Positions 36,527-51,700 of a stretch of DNA of 64,000 bases are shown here, piece by piece. A program made the position numbers and the translations under genes. The DNA comes from Phallusia mammillata (lineage: Eukaryota; Chordata; Ascidiacea; Phlebobranchia; Ascidiidae). The notes beneath the pieces are model-generated. The model searched no databases. It worked only from the letters and a program-made list of their open reading frames with translations, and had not been told where the DNA came from. The stretch covers positions 1 through 64,000 of the forward strand of contig QLIY01000937.1 of the NCBI GenBank assembly GCA_003260075.1, read 5' to 3'. How positions within the stretch are numbered: position 1 is the first letter of the stretch; each line of letters starts with the position of its first letter.

Positions 36527-38076
36527 GGCTGTTATGTTATGTACTACTAACTACAATTTATTTGAAGCACTGCAAACATATGATATTTTACTATTTTTTG
36601 GCAGTGGGACATATTTTAACACAGTCTCCTATCTGAAACAATTGGTGAAACATGCTGCAGAAAACATCCTAAACTAAGGCCTCTTGCATGTTTGTAACCT
36701 ATTATGTACAGGTATATATATATAAAATAGTAGATTACAAAAAATACAAAAATTGAATTAATTCAACTCCATTGTCTTTCGTTGTCTCCACTGTCTATCT
36801 TGGTATTTAAGTGAAGTTAAATAGCTTTAAATACGACTCCCTAAATCCGTGCAGGTGTGTAATGTAATGTGTATGGCAATGTGCCAACTGCCAATACAAT
36901 GTCAAAATTCACTATAGCTAACTGACACTTAACTTAAGTGACTTAAGCATGCAAAAATCTAGAAACTCTCCACACTGAACTATTTAGTTAAAATTTCATC
37001 CAATCGCGTTGGGGATAAATAAGTCTTTTTTTGAAGATAGAAGGCCGCAAACATACATCGAAGAAAAATTGCTTCAAAACGTTTCTCCAACGATTGTTTT
37101 CCCGCACCGGCAAAACACGCGCGACTTGCAGCAAATGGTGGTTGTTTGTGGTTATTGACGGTCATTTTGCGTTTTATATTTCAGAAAAGTAGTGTGTATT
37201 TTATGATCAAACAAACCTTTTTTGAATAATTAACACCCCATGTTACATTTTGTGACGCTTAAAAATACATGCGGGAAAAAAACAATCTTATAAATAAAGG
37301 TCACCCATATTTTTTCCAGCCCCCCCCCCCGGGTTTTGTTCCGGTTTGGGCAAATTATTCGGTCCGAACCGGTTTGCCGTTTTTAAACCGGTTCAAATAT
37401 TTATTCATTTTAATTCAATTCTACCCATCATCTACCTGGCCTTATCAAACTCCAAAATAATTTTGCTGGTGCATTGGTATTTTTGACACGCCCTATAAGT
37501 GTCATCTCGCGTATTCATTAGTGCGCTGTTTGGAAAAAAATCACAAAATATAAAACAGACTGCATTTTTTACTGGTTCGGGTCCAGCGCCAAATAAAATA
37601 TGGGGTTCAACTCCGGTTCGAGTTTTTAGACAATCGTAATTAGCGGTTCGGTTCGAGTTTAATGAAATTAACCGCTCAAACCGGTTCGCGGGTTCGGGTT
37701 CAGTTCCGGTTCGACTCCCTGATTTTTTCGCTGTTGTCGGATCCTACCCTCAAAAACACGGTAAATTAGCCACTTTGTGATGCTACTGACCAATCCCTTA
37801 GGCTACTTCTTTTCTGGCTGTTCACAAAGATGTGAAATGTAGGCGTATTTAATATATTTGCGTCGACTGACATTTTCAATGACAATATTTCAGCAAAAAG
37901 GTGATTTGTAATGCAAAGAATGGAAGTTGCAAAAAAACGTTGTAAAAAATAGGTGAATTCATTTTATTGCAGAAACTACAAAACAATCTAAACAAGATAA
38001 ATAAAACTTTTCGCATAGCAACATTATTGAATAGGGAACTGATTTTATATGATAATCTGCATTCACAAGGAACGTG
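36527..38076 (-). other. EFTUD2 upstream region and ACAT2 3' flank
   Basis: AT-rich sequence with a C tract at 37321-37330. Next to the tract is a repeat fragment rich in GGTTCG/CCGGTTC that ends CGGTTCGACTCCCTG near 37720. That looks like an hAT-type terminus whose left half is lost. No gene is seen. Confidence 0.5.
37963..37968 (-). promoter_or_regulatory. Candidate poly(A) signal of ACAT2
   Basis: AATAAA on the minus strand, 109 bases beyond the ACAT2 stop. Confidence 0.55.
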
Positions 38077-41046
<2,970 letters not shown>

Positions 41047-41089
41047 TGCAAAATCTTCACAACATTATTATTTCATCAAAAAATTACAC

Positions 41090-41105
41090 TTTAATTAAAC
41101 TGAAA
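41090..41105 (-). promoter_or_regulatory. Candidate poly(A) hexamer and splice-acceptor pair between ZFAND1 and ACAT2
   Basis: Within the 129-base gap the minus strand has TTTCAG (41105-41100) followed closely by ATTAAA (41095-41090). Such a tight arrangement is what spliced-leader trans-splicing of a polycistronic transcript would need. The assignment is inference. Confidence 0.35.
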
Positions 41106-41175
41106 CTATATTGAAATCATACATTACACACCTTAACAGGTAAAAAAAGCAATAAACTTATAATGTAAGACATTT

Positions 41176-41940
41176 TTATAACACATTTTGATCTGATAAA
41201 ACATTGGCTAATATAACTGTGGAACCATTGAACAAAAGTTCCTGCTTTACCAAATTTGAGATAACTGCGTCAAAGTGAAAAGCATCATTGCTCTGGCTTG
41301 AAAATAGTTTTATTTTATTGCTTAAATTCTTGTGATTGTTGTTTGAAATCTTAAGTTTCTCAGTAACATAATCCACTAGTTTTCCTATTGTCCATTGATC
41401 ACTAACAAAAATTGCTTGTGGTGCTAAAGATATATTAACAGATTCATGCAATGTTACTGATAGAAAAACTCTTTCCCCTTCAGGAATAGAATTGTTGCCT
41501 GTTGCATGCATTTTCATTTTCATCAGTGATAGTTTGGCCGCCATCTTTTCAGACTTAGCATTTCTAAACTTAGTTTTTGTCTTTATGGGCAAATGTGATG
41601 GTTGCTTCTGTAAAACTTGTTTTGGTGCTTTCTGCGGCAAACAGGAACACTTGTGGTCTTCTGGAATTCTGTGCTTTAAACAAAATTGCTGATTACATTC
41701 AGAGCATTTGACTGGTACCAGTTCTGTTGTGAAGCAATCCTCGATTGAACATTTATACTTAGGAATGTCGATAGTTTTGTGAGGTTTAATAGGGAGATTT
41801 GTCTGGTTACAATCGTGGTTATATTTGTCCTTGTGCTCCAAACAAAATGTTTCTGAGCAAAATTCACATTGAAATGGCAGAAAATCAAGTTGGTTGCAAG
41901 TTTTTAATGCACAGTGCGCACCTACATTAAATTCCTCCAT
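41176..41940 (-). CDS. ZFAND1: AN1-type zinc finger protein with ubiquitin-like C-terminus
   Basis: A single coding exon of 254 aa. In the family this protein recruits p97/VCP and the proteasome to stress granules for their clearance. Two AN1 fingers are visible. The first uses Cys10, Cys15, Cys25, Cys28, Cys33, His36, His42 and Cys44; the second, similar in spacing, spans about residues 60-100 (YKCSIEDC through HRIPEDHKCSC). A basic linker (KTKTKFRNAKSEKMAAK) precedes a C-terminal region from about residue 160 with ubiquitin-like strands (VFLSVTLHESV). I start at MEEFNVGAHC, because the longer upstream frame crosses a strong acceptor (TTTTTTCTTCCTTGTAG, then one G before the ATG). That site could serve cis- or spliced-leader splicing. 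It lies 248 bases after the MIF4GD stop. Confidence 0.9.
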   Translation of the reverse strand: MEEFNVGAHCALKTCNQLDFLPFQCEFCSETFCLEHKDKYNHDCNQTNLPIKPHKTIDIPKYKCSIEDCFTTELVPVKCSECNQQFCLKHRIPEDHKCSCLPQKAPKQVLQKQPSHLPIKTKTKFRNAKSEKMAAKLSLMKMKMHATGNNSIPEGERVFLSVTLHESVNISLAPQAIFVSDQWTIGKLVDYVTEKLKISNNNHKNLSNKIKLFSSQSNDAFHFDAVISNLVKQELLFNGSTVILANVLSDQNVL

Positions 41941-41958
41941 CCTACAAGGAAGAAAAAA
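41941..41958 (-). promoter_or_regulatory. Strong splice acceptor one base before the ZFAND1 ATG
   Basis: The minus strand reads a long pyrimidine run ending CTTCCTTGTAG, then G and the ATG. With no coding exon upstream it is either the acceptor of a 5' UTR intron or a trans-splice site. The one-base leader favours trans-splicing. Confidence 0.5.
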
Positions 41959-42188
41959 CAAGTGGTAATTTTAAGCAACCACACAAATATTGGGCCCTAA
42001 AAATAAGGATTGCACAAAATTGTATATAAATCCATCTTATGCACATTTTGAACACACAGCAATACTCTTTACTGGGCATAAGTATGTTCGGTTAAATATA
42101 TACTGTATTTTTATATTTGTTGAATAATTTATGTAAGTACTTTTGGGACTAAACTTGCAACAAAGGTTTAAAAATATATTTGTATCCA

Positions 42189-42878
42189 TTATTTTGCAGT
42201 TTCTTCATAATAGTAATGGTATGCAGATGGTGATAACTTCCATCCACCACTACGGAGTTCAATGATTTCTAGTAACATAAGCCTTGATAGTTGCGAAGTT
42301 TTGTCACTTAAAAAGAGATTGCGTAAATTTTGCATCAAATCCTCCATGCGGTGTTTGTTTAATCTGTCCAGCTCTTCACCAACAAATTGAAGTTGTGTCA
42401 CCATGCACTGAATAGCATCCTCATTGTTTGCAAATCGAATATCCGAGAGTATTCCCAGTACCTCAAAAACTGGGACCAGCAGTGCCATCAATGGCATGTT
42501 ATTGATATGCATCAGATCAAACACAGCGCAGAGAAAGTTAACAAATCCAATCCATGCCCTCATATTTTGGCAATTCTGCCCCATGTGCTTTTTGTATTCA
42601 TTCTGTAGTTTAGTAAGGAGAAAGGGGCGAAAGTAACGTGGTTGATTGTCATGAAGCAGCGAAAACTCAGCTTGTGCCACATCATTACAAATCCTGGCTG
42701 CTATTCTGCTTTCTTTAGTGTTCCTCATACCTTTTGAAACAAGTACATCTACCAGTCGTTTCCAGTCTCTTTCAGCAACTCTTCCTGGGTCTTCTATTGA
42801 TTGCAGAAGTTGACGCTTGACATCAGCTTCTAAACTCAGTTTGCTGAGGTTTTCTTGAATATTGGATTTATCTGCCAT
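42189..42878 (-). CDS. MIF4GD: MIF4G domain-containing protein (SLIP1-like)
   Basis: A single coding exon of 229 aa, close to the usual length of about 220. The family forms a compact HEAT-type MIF4G domain that bridges 3'-end-binding proteins (such as histone SLBP) to translation initiation factors. Residues about 5-180 give the helical repeats, including MADKSNIQENLSKLSLEAD at the N-terminus, RIAARICNDVAQAEF, NMRAWIGFVNFLCAVFDLM and CMVTQLQFVGEELDRLNKHR. The protein ends at ELRSGGWKLSPSAYHYYYEE, near the typical family end. Upstream of the ATG the minus strand has GCTTTTTTAGTCTAG (AG at 42893-42892), another acceptor-like site. The gene is intronless and is followed after 248 bases by ZFAND1 on the same strand. 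Confidence 0.9.
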   Translation of the reverse strand: MADKSNIQENLSKLSLEADVKRQLLQSIEDPGRVAERDWKRLVDVLVSKGMRNTKESRIAARICNDVAQAEFSLLHDNQPRYFRPFLLTKLQNEYKKHMGQNCQNMRAWIGFVNFLCAVFDLMHINNMPLMALLVPVFEVLGILSDIRFANNEDAIQCMVTQLQFVGEELDRLNKHRMEDLMQNLRNLFLSDKTSQLSRLMLLEIIELRSGGWKLSPSAYHYYYEETAK

Positions 42879-44377
42879 ATTTCCATTGAACCTAGACTAA
42901 AAAAGCAAACCACATAAAAATGAGATCATCTTAGTCCAGTCTGCAGAACATGGCAGTTTCTGACGAGATCTCGTGCGTGCAGGACCAAGCTACATAATGT
43001 CCCGCATGTGCGCATGCACAACCGTAAGTGCGCGCAAGACCTATTTTAGCAGGCACAAAGCAAGTAAAAGAGATCAAGACAGGCCAATTAAATGCCTTTG
43101 GTGCAAAATTTTCGTGTGCAAACCCCAAAACTTGGCGTGCAAAATTTTTTTTCACAAAAACTTGCACGTGCAGCTGCCACACTCTGCAGACTGAATCTTA
43201 GTCCTTTTAAACTATTATTACGATTATATTAGGAAAATAAAGTAAAACAACATGGTACAATATCTTATAAATATTCATTAATGAAATTATGTTTCAAGTT
43301 TTTGTCATTAAGAGTCTGCAATCAGTCCTATGGTAAAGCAAGAATGCAGAATCCATGCAGATGCTTGCATACGAACGAAGAACTGAAACGGATTTTAAAT
43401 CTAAAATATAATTGGCAAGACAACTGGACACATTTTAAATTGTTTTTTTTTATAAAAACAAAATTTCTAAAAAACGACTGTTTACTAGGCCTATCACACG
43501 TCCTATTTTTGGAGAAAATGTCCCTCTTTTTACCGAAAACCAAGTTCAAATTGACAATATAGCAGTACATTATACTTCATCCAAACTATTCTACACTACA
43601 CCACTTGACTAAATCCATCTAACATCACATGCTATTAGTTTCTTTAACACCCCAAAGCAGTTTTAATGTTGTTGTTTTTTAATGTGTTCCGCTTTAATGT
43701 GAAGGAAACATGGTAGACTTATTATTTATATCAATACAATGACCAAATCTACCGATTGTCTCAAGTCGCGTGTAGTGATTGGGTTTTGGAAAGTAGGTGT
43801 TTTCCCTTTCTAATAGAAATCGTAATCTGATCTTCGACCTCTAATTTGTTGTGCATTTGTCACCTTTTCATCTCATAAAAAGAAGTTTTTTGTTCTGCAT
43901 AGACTCTCACAAAGGCTTAGCAAACTTGTGACTGACACTGACATACTGAATCATAGATAAACGATTTTTCTTCACAAACTTGACATGCTATAAAAATTAC
44001 CTCGTGTTTTTGTGTTTCGTCATGTACATTAGTATACATTTTGTTTCTGTCCCTTGCGCAAAAAGGAGTTTTTCTCAAACCAATCCTAACCTTGTTTAGC
44101 AGTTGGCACTTTAGCAATAAAGTATAGGTATGTCATGTTCATAAAGCAGCAGCAAAACACAAGACAACAACACTCAGCTCAAAAGAAGAAACAATCAAGT
44201 CAATGATTCGAAGGTATTGTTTTTTACTTTCTTTGCTTTTTATATTACCATTTGTTATAGGTAATTTTTAGCAGACATGCACACAATGTACGTTTATTTG
44301 ATTTTTTAAGCGCACGATCTCTCTTTTTTAATTAACATTTGATTGATAGATTTTCTATTTTGACGACACAAAAAACG
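42879..44377. other. Divergent intergenic region between MIF4GD and DIS3L2
   Basis: About 1.5 kb between head-to-head starts. It holds the SINE fragment at about 43100-43195, and a bidirectional promoter is plausible. I see no other gene. Confidence 0.5.
43100..43195 (-). repeat. Repeat shared with the SINE fragment at 35915-36045
   Basis: GTGCAAAATTTTCGTGTGCA through GCCACACTCTGCAGACTG matches 35914-36013 with few changes. The tRNA-like A-box part is absent here. Confidence 0.75.
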
Positions 44378-47300
44378 ATGAGTTCGAAAACGCCATCAGC
44401 AAAATCAAAAAACGTTCCTCAAAGAAATCATCGCAATAAATCAAGTTCTTCAAACAGGTCGGCACAAATAAATTAACATTGTTCAGTTCCCTGCAAACTT
44501 ATCACAATGTTTGGTAAATTGATGATCCTTTTTAACTTTTGTATTTACACTTTATCCAATTAATGCTTTTTTCACATCTTGCTTTTCAAGTCCCAGTAAT
44601 AATTCCACCAAGAATTCCTTGAATATTTGGCCGAGTGATGAACATCGAGTAGTGACATTTTTTTGTAAAAACAAAAATGCCATTAACCTCGATCAACATA
44701 TTGCTCCGTTTGGAACAGTGAAACAAGTTAGGTTCTTAACAAGAAAGAATGTTGTCCTGGTAAGCTATTTTTTGGGTACTTGTCTGTTTCCTATTCTTTG
44801 TTTTTTCATAGGAAAACATGATGATTTTTTTAGTGCTTAAGATTTGACTTTTAAATGTCTAAAATGCATTGTATTAAAAGCTTTTTGTGCAATAAAAAGC
44901 ACTACAGACCAACAACAAAATATTATTACATATAATGTACATGTCCTGTAAAGTTTTTTCACAATCATAATACTTAATGCCTTGTAAGTTACAATGAGTT
45001 TTAAAGGTATGTATTGGCATGTTGTTTTTAGTGTCAGGAGGATTAATGTTTTGCACAAATTTTAAATTACATTTTACTTCTTTAGAACAGAATTGAAATG
45101 TCTACCAGTGCTGAAGCGAAGTCATTATGGGAAAGATATCGAACCAATTTATTAGATGGAGTGCTTGAGGTTAAGGCTGACACTTATCATGTAAGCATGT
45201 TTTATTTTACTGGTAGACAAATGCTCTGTGCTTGTTTGTAAGACACAACTAAAGACAGAATTTGTTAAAATGTCAAATATCAACTTTTATTTTAAAACTT
45301 TTGAACAGGACAAACTGTTGTGTTTTTGATAGACACTGTCACCAAACAATAACAAAGAAAGCCCCAGAAAGGTTTATGAAGAACATTGGAGTGCTGAAGA
45401 CATTGCAAAAGGTGTTGAAAGTGGAGATGTATTGACTGGCCGACTTCGTATCAACCCTAAAATGTTTAAATACGCTTTTGTTTCAAACAAGGTTTGATTT
45501 GTCAATTTTTTGTTTTGTAGCCCTGAACCAATTCTTTAAATTTGAAAAAGTCTGGGAAACCATTTTCAACTTACACTCCAGTGTTTTGTAGAAGTATGTT
45601 GCACATCTTTGTAACTCAAAATGATGCATTCATTATTAAAAAAAAAACATTTTTAGTTGTATGCAAAAAATAAGCACTGTTTTTCAATGTCAAATATTGA
45701 AATTGGTGTTTCATTAAAATCAGTCAGGTAAATTCAGATATATAGGTGCCACTGTAACTATATTTTTTGGAAATGTTTCCTACTGCATAATTGAGTCGTA
45801 TTTCCAATTTAGATTGTTTTAAGGTAGGCAAAGACATTGTTATCGTGGACCTGGAAGGAAGAAACCGGGCACTGGCAGGGGATGTGGTTGCAGTGAAGCT
45901 AGTTGATCAGTCACAAAATTTGGTTAGTAGTTGTGTGAAATTCGAAACCCTTCCACATGTTAAGCCCTATCACCAACTTGTTACTTCTTGTGTATATATT
46001 GATTTTAAACTCTTTTTCACACTGAAACCTGCAACTATTTTGTGATGTCATTTATTGTGCTTTTGGGAATTTCTATTTGAATGTGCTAGGGGGCATGCGA
46101 ATAATTTTTAAGTTGCCCTTCAGACAGGCAGTATGTATTGCGTTGCCTACTTTATTTTCAATTTTAAACAACATATCAAGTGGCAGGTGCTTTTTGTATG
46201 CAGGCCTGAGCAACGTCATGAGTGCACTTAGTTACTAGACCCCATTAATAAGTGTCAAGCATTGGTGGGTTACTAATTATTAGTACCTTAACATAGTTTG
46301 ATAAACATTAATAAAATTTGTGACAAACAGTTATGTGGCAGGTATAAACATATAACCCTAAACATTTTTAATCTCCTGAATTTGTTTGTTTGTGCTTTGG
46401 GTTACAAATATAACACAGAGCGGAGTGGATTCGATATCTAACATCTCAAGCGATTTGCAATGTGAACAGTTCCTTTTAAGTTTATTAATCTATGTTAAGT
46501 CTTGTGTAAAACCTCCTTTTTATTGCTTCCTTTTTCAGGATTCACCTGAACCAGTTTCTGAGCTGTGTAATGAGGTGGAATCTCTTAATGTAGCTCCCAA
46601 CAATGACTCGGGATCTTCTGAGAATGCAAACTCCCCACCAGGTGACCTACTGATTTAGTATGTTTTGTAGTAGGATTGGTGAAGGTTTTAATGTTGTATT
46701 TTACAGAAGTGCTCTACAGTTTATACTTATTTGGCCTAATTTCAGTTCATAAAAACATAAGTCACTTATCTTCAAGATTTTGAGATACATATATCATATA
46801 TTTGGCCTTAACAGCTATATCAGGATTTTTTTAAAATTATAATTCAAAATTTTTTAGGACAAAAAATGTTTTGTGAACTTGAATCAAAAATCATAAGGTT
46901 TACTACACACAACAAGCTGGGTATTCGATTTTTAATTTTTGAGCATATATTGTTATTTGGCATGAATTGTTTGTGCTCCAGAGATACAAAAAACAAGATG
47001 CAAAAGTAAAATTTATTTTCACAAAATCCATAATTCGTTTGAAATTGATGTTATGCAAACAGCATTGTTCAGAGAAAAACAACAACAATCTAACTGTACA
47101 GGGTCATTCAAGCCCCCCCCCCCGAAGTGCTCTACAGTTTATACTTATTTTGCCTAATTTCAGTTCATAAAAGCAGAAGTCACTCATCTTCAAGATTTTG
47201 AGATACATATATCATATATTTGGCCTTAACAGCGATATCAGGATTTTTTTTTAATTATAATTCAAAATTTTTTAGGACAAAAAACCCCCCCCCCCAGCCA

Positions 47301-48738
47301 AGAAGTTTTGGAAAAGTTGTTGGAATTCTGGAAAGCAACCACTCCCGTCTTGCTAGTGGAAAAATTGAGATTCCTAAAAGGGTAAGATAGATGCAGAGTA
47401 AAGGGGTGATTTTTTTTCTCCAACTCCACACTGTTGCTCCCCCCCCCCAGCCAAGAAGTTTTGGAAAAGTTGTTGGAATTCTGGAAAGCAACCACTTGCG
47501 TCTTGCTAGCGGAAAAATTGAGATTCCTAAAAGGGTAAGATAGATGCAGAGTAAAGTGGTGATTTTTTTTCTCCAACTCCACACTGTTGCATATTATGAA
47601 ACACCTATTGAGTGTTCAAGATCGTTGGGCTGGCTGCATGAAAACCCAATCCGTGATTCCAGTAATAATACAGATGTGCTATACATTTTTATAACCTATG
47701 CCTTGCCATGTAAAAATGTTTACCAGCTTGATATGATATTACACCTCTTAAATGACCTGACATACTGTAATGTGGTAATATTTAAAATTTATTATACAGA
47801 TGATCTTTAAACTTCCACGATAAAGCTTTATGATTACCAAGTACATGTTTTACCTGATTATAAGAAATGTTTTTAGATAACAGTCATTACGTTTAAAAAT
47901 GGCTATCAGCATATCTGTACTTTCTAAAAAAACCTATTCTTTATTTGATTTGTTGCAGGGTAATCCTCTATTTAAACCTGTCACAAGTGGCTTTCCATAC
48001 GTAAGTCTAAATCAAAAAGACATTGATGAGAAAATTTCAAAGTATGACATCAGCAAAGTTCTATTCACAGCTAAAATCAAAAGCTGGGAATCTGATCATA
48101 TTTTTCCAAAAGGGTAAGATTTTTTAAGTCACCTACTCTAAATTGGCAAAGTATTAAACTGTGTCAAAAATTGAGTATTTCCAACAGTTATGCTTAATGA
48201 ACTCTACCGTTTGTATTTTAGTTGTATGTGTAAAGGTTTAATAGGATATTTTGTGTTGTATTTTTATCAGAGAGCTTGTTGACTGTATTGGTGAGGCAGG
48301 TGAAGTCGCCACAGAAACCACAAGCATTCTTATAGATCATGATGTTGATTTTCAAGATTTCAGTCCATCAGTTACTGACTGCCTTCCAAAAGATCTCCCA
48401 TGGATGATCCCACAGGTTTGTTTACCATACATGTTGGTGCAATGCAGATACTTTGTAAGTAAAATATGACTTTTACTTTAATATTTATCATTTTCGTACA
48501 TTCTGGGCCACTACCTAAAAACCACAGCGAACATTGAACACACATAAGGTTGAATTGAAGGTGTCTTGTATGGGAGTCCGAACTGTCGATTATTTATAAT
48601 AAAACTGCTGGAAGAGCAATACTTGTGTATACAATATGCCTGGCAGCTATAGCTTATTTATTGAACATACACATATTATGCTGCAACTAATTAGAAAAGT
48701 ACTAGCAAATACTTGCGTATGAAACATTTTTCATATCA

Positions 48739-48769
<31 letters not shown>

Positions 48770-51700
48770 TTCAGCCGGTTTGCACTGGTTCTATAGAACC
48801 GTCTCACGAAATTTTATAAGATGAGCGAACCGGTTAGCATTACTGGTTACGTTCAATGGAAGTATCACTTTTTGTAACAGAACCGGCTAAAAAATATGAC
48901 TTTCATGATAGAACTAACTGACAAAAAATTTGAATCCTACCACTGATGCTGTTGACATGGGATTAGCACAATGTGCAAAATGTTTTCTTTTGTGCTGCCA
49001 TTAGGTTTACTTTTGGAAATTTTTCAGTTGGAAGTTCGAGTACTGTTCTAGGATTTGTTCTCACCTTTTCTGTTTTTTTCCCTTTAAATTTGGTACAATA
49101 ATTTGTCTGTTTTATAAAGGAGGAAAGGTCAAAACGAAGAGATTTCACTAAGGAGTGTATATTTTCAATCGATCCATCCACTGCCCGGGATCTTGATGAT
49201 GCTCTGCACTGCAGAAAGCTGGAGAGTGGTAGGTCATTAAAACAAAATTTTAGTGGACCATAATTTTGGTCGATGGTATCTGTCCACTTGGATGTAAAAC
49301 CTTACTTTACTATACAGTATACATATTATTAAACAGGTTGTAAACTGTAAGTTTGGTCGTTTGGAAAACATTTCAAAAACATACGGTTACAATTACAACT
49401 TTCTTTTTTGAGATGTGTTTATGCATGTGTATGCAGTAGTGCTTGAACTCAATGTAAAATAGTAATGTAGAACAGTTATACAAAAGGTACATTTTACCAT
49501 GGTGTGTAAAATAGTAATACAGGTGTTTGTTATTCCATTGGTAAAAGACTGAAAAAAGAAACTCTGTTTATTTTTTCCAGATCGGCCAGCGAAATGTTCC
49601 CTTTAGTATTGTGCTTCCCAGAAAACAGATTTTTTATGTTTTATTCCTATTTTTTTGCAGGGCATTTCGAGGTTGGGGTGCATATTGCTGACGTCAGCTA
49701 TTTCGTGAAGCCTAAAACTGAGCTGGACAAGGTCGCAAGTTCCCGCTGTACGACTGTGTACATGGTGGAGAAAGCCATACCCATGCTACCTTCTATGTTG
49801 TGTGAAGATTTGTGCAGTCTTAACCCGGGTGTCGAGCGATTAGCCTTTTCTGTTGTGTGGACGATAGATAAGAAGGGCAAGGTAATGCACAGAACTCAAT
49901 GATAGATTTTACATGCAGCTATTCCTGTGTTATTACAGGAGTATTCACGGACAGATACAAGATTATGACAAAATGCGCTATCAAACGATTTTGAACGTAG
50001 TTAGTCTCGTTTATCATCGTCTGCTTTCAAAGATTCGATTTATCACCGTCTTAATAATCTCAAATCAAAGTTTAAATTAGTTCGATGTGAGTCACTTTAT
50101 CAACAATACGTTGTCAGCAAGCGTGTGTGACAACATTGAAAAGCAATATTAGGCAAATAAGGTTAACCTTTTTTCATCTCTTTAGTACTGTCAAAACTTG
50201 TTTTTTATATTTACCCCACAAGGCTTCCCATACTGTTCGCCGAGTTAAAAACGTCCACTCTAATGTGTGGTATATTATGTTCAAATTTGTATTGCCCGTG
50301 CATCAAATGGGTCCATGGAAAAACTCTCATTAAATGTTTTTTTACAGATTTATTCGCAGTGGTTTGGCCGTTCGATCATCCGTTCTTGTGTAAAGTTTAG
50401 TTACGACCATGCTCAGTCGTTTATCGATAATCCAGATCTCGATTTGGACAAGCCCGGTGACGTAGAAGGCGATGACGTAAGGTACCCCCCCATCACTGGT
50501 GGATTCTCTCTCAATTTGATCAAGTCAAAAGTACTTCAGCTTCACGAGGTAACCAATGTTACACACATACAATAAATAGGCCAAAAAATAAATAAATGGA
50601 GAGCAACGTTTGACCCCCCCCCCAGCTTCACGAGGTAACCAATGTTACACACATACAATAAATAGGCCAAAGAAAAAGTATGGATGTTGTTAAATATGGA
50701 ACTTACGTTGGAAACGTTTAAAAAAACTTGTATTGCCATAAATGGAGAGCAACGTTGGTTAGCTTTGAATTGTACAAGTTTTGCGATACGAATTGTATTA
50801 ACATATTACATGAGCTGATTTGACCTTTAACGTTTGCCCTTAAAGTAATTACGTTTTTTAACATAATACTAAAATAATAACACTTCAGATTCAAATACGT
50901 AAAAAATGTCGTACAGTAAACCTCGGTTAATCCGGACCCGTTTAGACCAAAACATTTGTACGGATTAGGCGATTGACCGACGTCGTTTAGTTAAAGCCTC
51001 ACCACATGAAAAATTGTTTGTACCCCAAGTTGACGGAATAGGGCAAAGATCCGGATCCGGTTTAACCGAGGTTTTTTGTGTATCCACACTTTTCGGCTTT
51101 TCTTGAAATAAAAAACCTACCAGCTTACCACAATATTTAATCATTTCTATTTCTCAATTTGTCATGGTAACTATATCTGCTTGGCACGCGGAGTTGTTAA
51201 ATTTATTTATTGTGCAGATTGCCCAAAACCTGCGGCGCCAACGAATCGACTCCGGAGCTTTGAAACTCGACCAAGTCCGTCTGGCTTATACACTAGATGC
51301 TGAGAGCGGAATGCCCAATGGATGTTACAAATATGTTTACAAGCAAAGCAATGAGTAAGCTGTTTTTTTTTCAGTTTTTGGCCACTGGTTGAGAATGTTG
51401 TATTTCACCGATCACTAAATATAAGTGGTGACTTATCTATATTTGTTAAATCAGCAATCAATTTATCCACAAAATAATATCATATATGTTGTAGGACCAT
51501 AGTGCATTAAGCTATTTTACAAAACGCCCAGAGGTAAGCATTGCTGACTATAGGTTGACTAGACCAAGTTAGAACTATCGATGTAGTTTTTGATTGGTGC
51601 TCTATGTCGTATACCCAAAAATTCCCTTTAATAATCGTGTACTTTGCGATACATACAATCGTTGTTTTGTGAGTGTAATGTACAATCTAACACAGTGCTT

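Noticed and set aside
41941-41961. Upstream start of ZFAND1 (MFFLPCR...)
   Set aside because: That extension reads through a strong splice acceptor. The family-like N-terminus begins at the downstream ATG at 41940.
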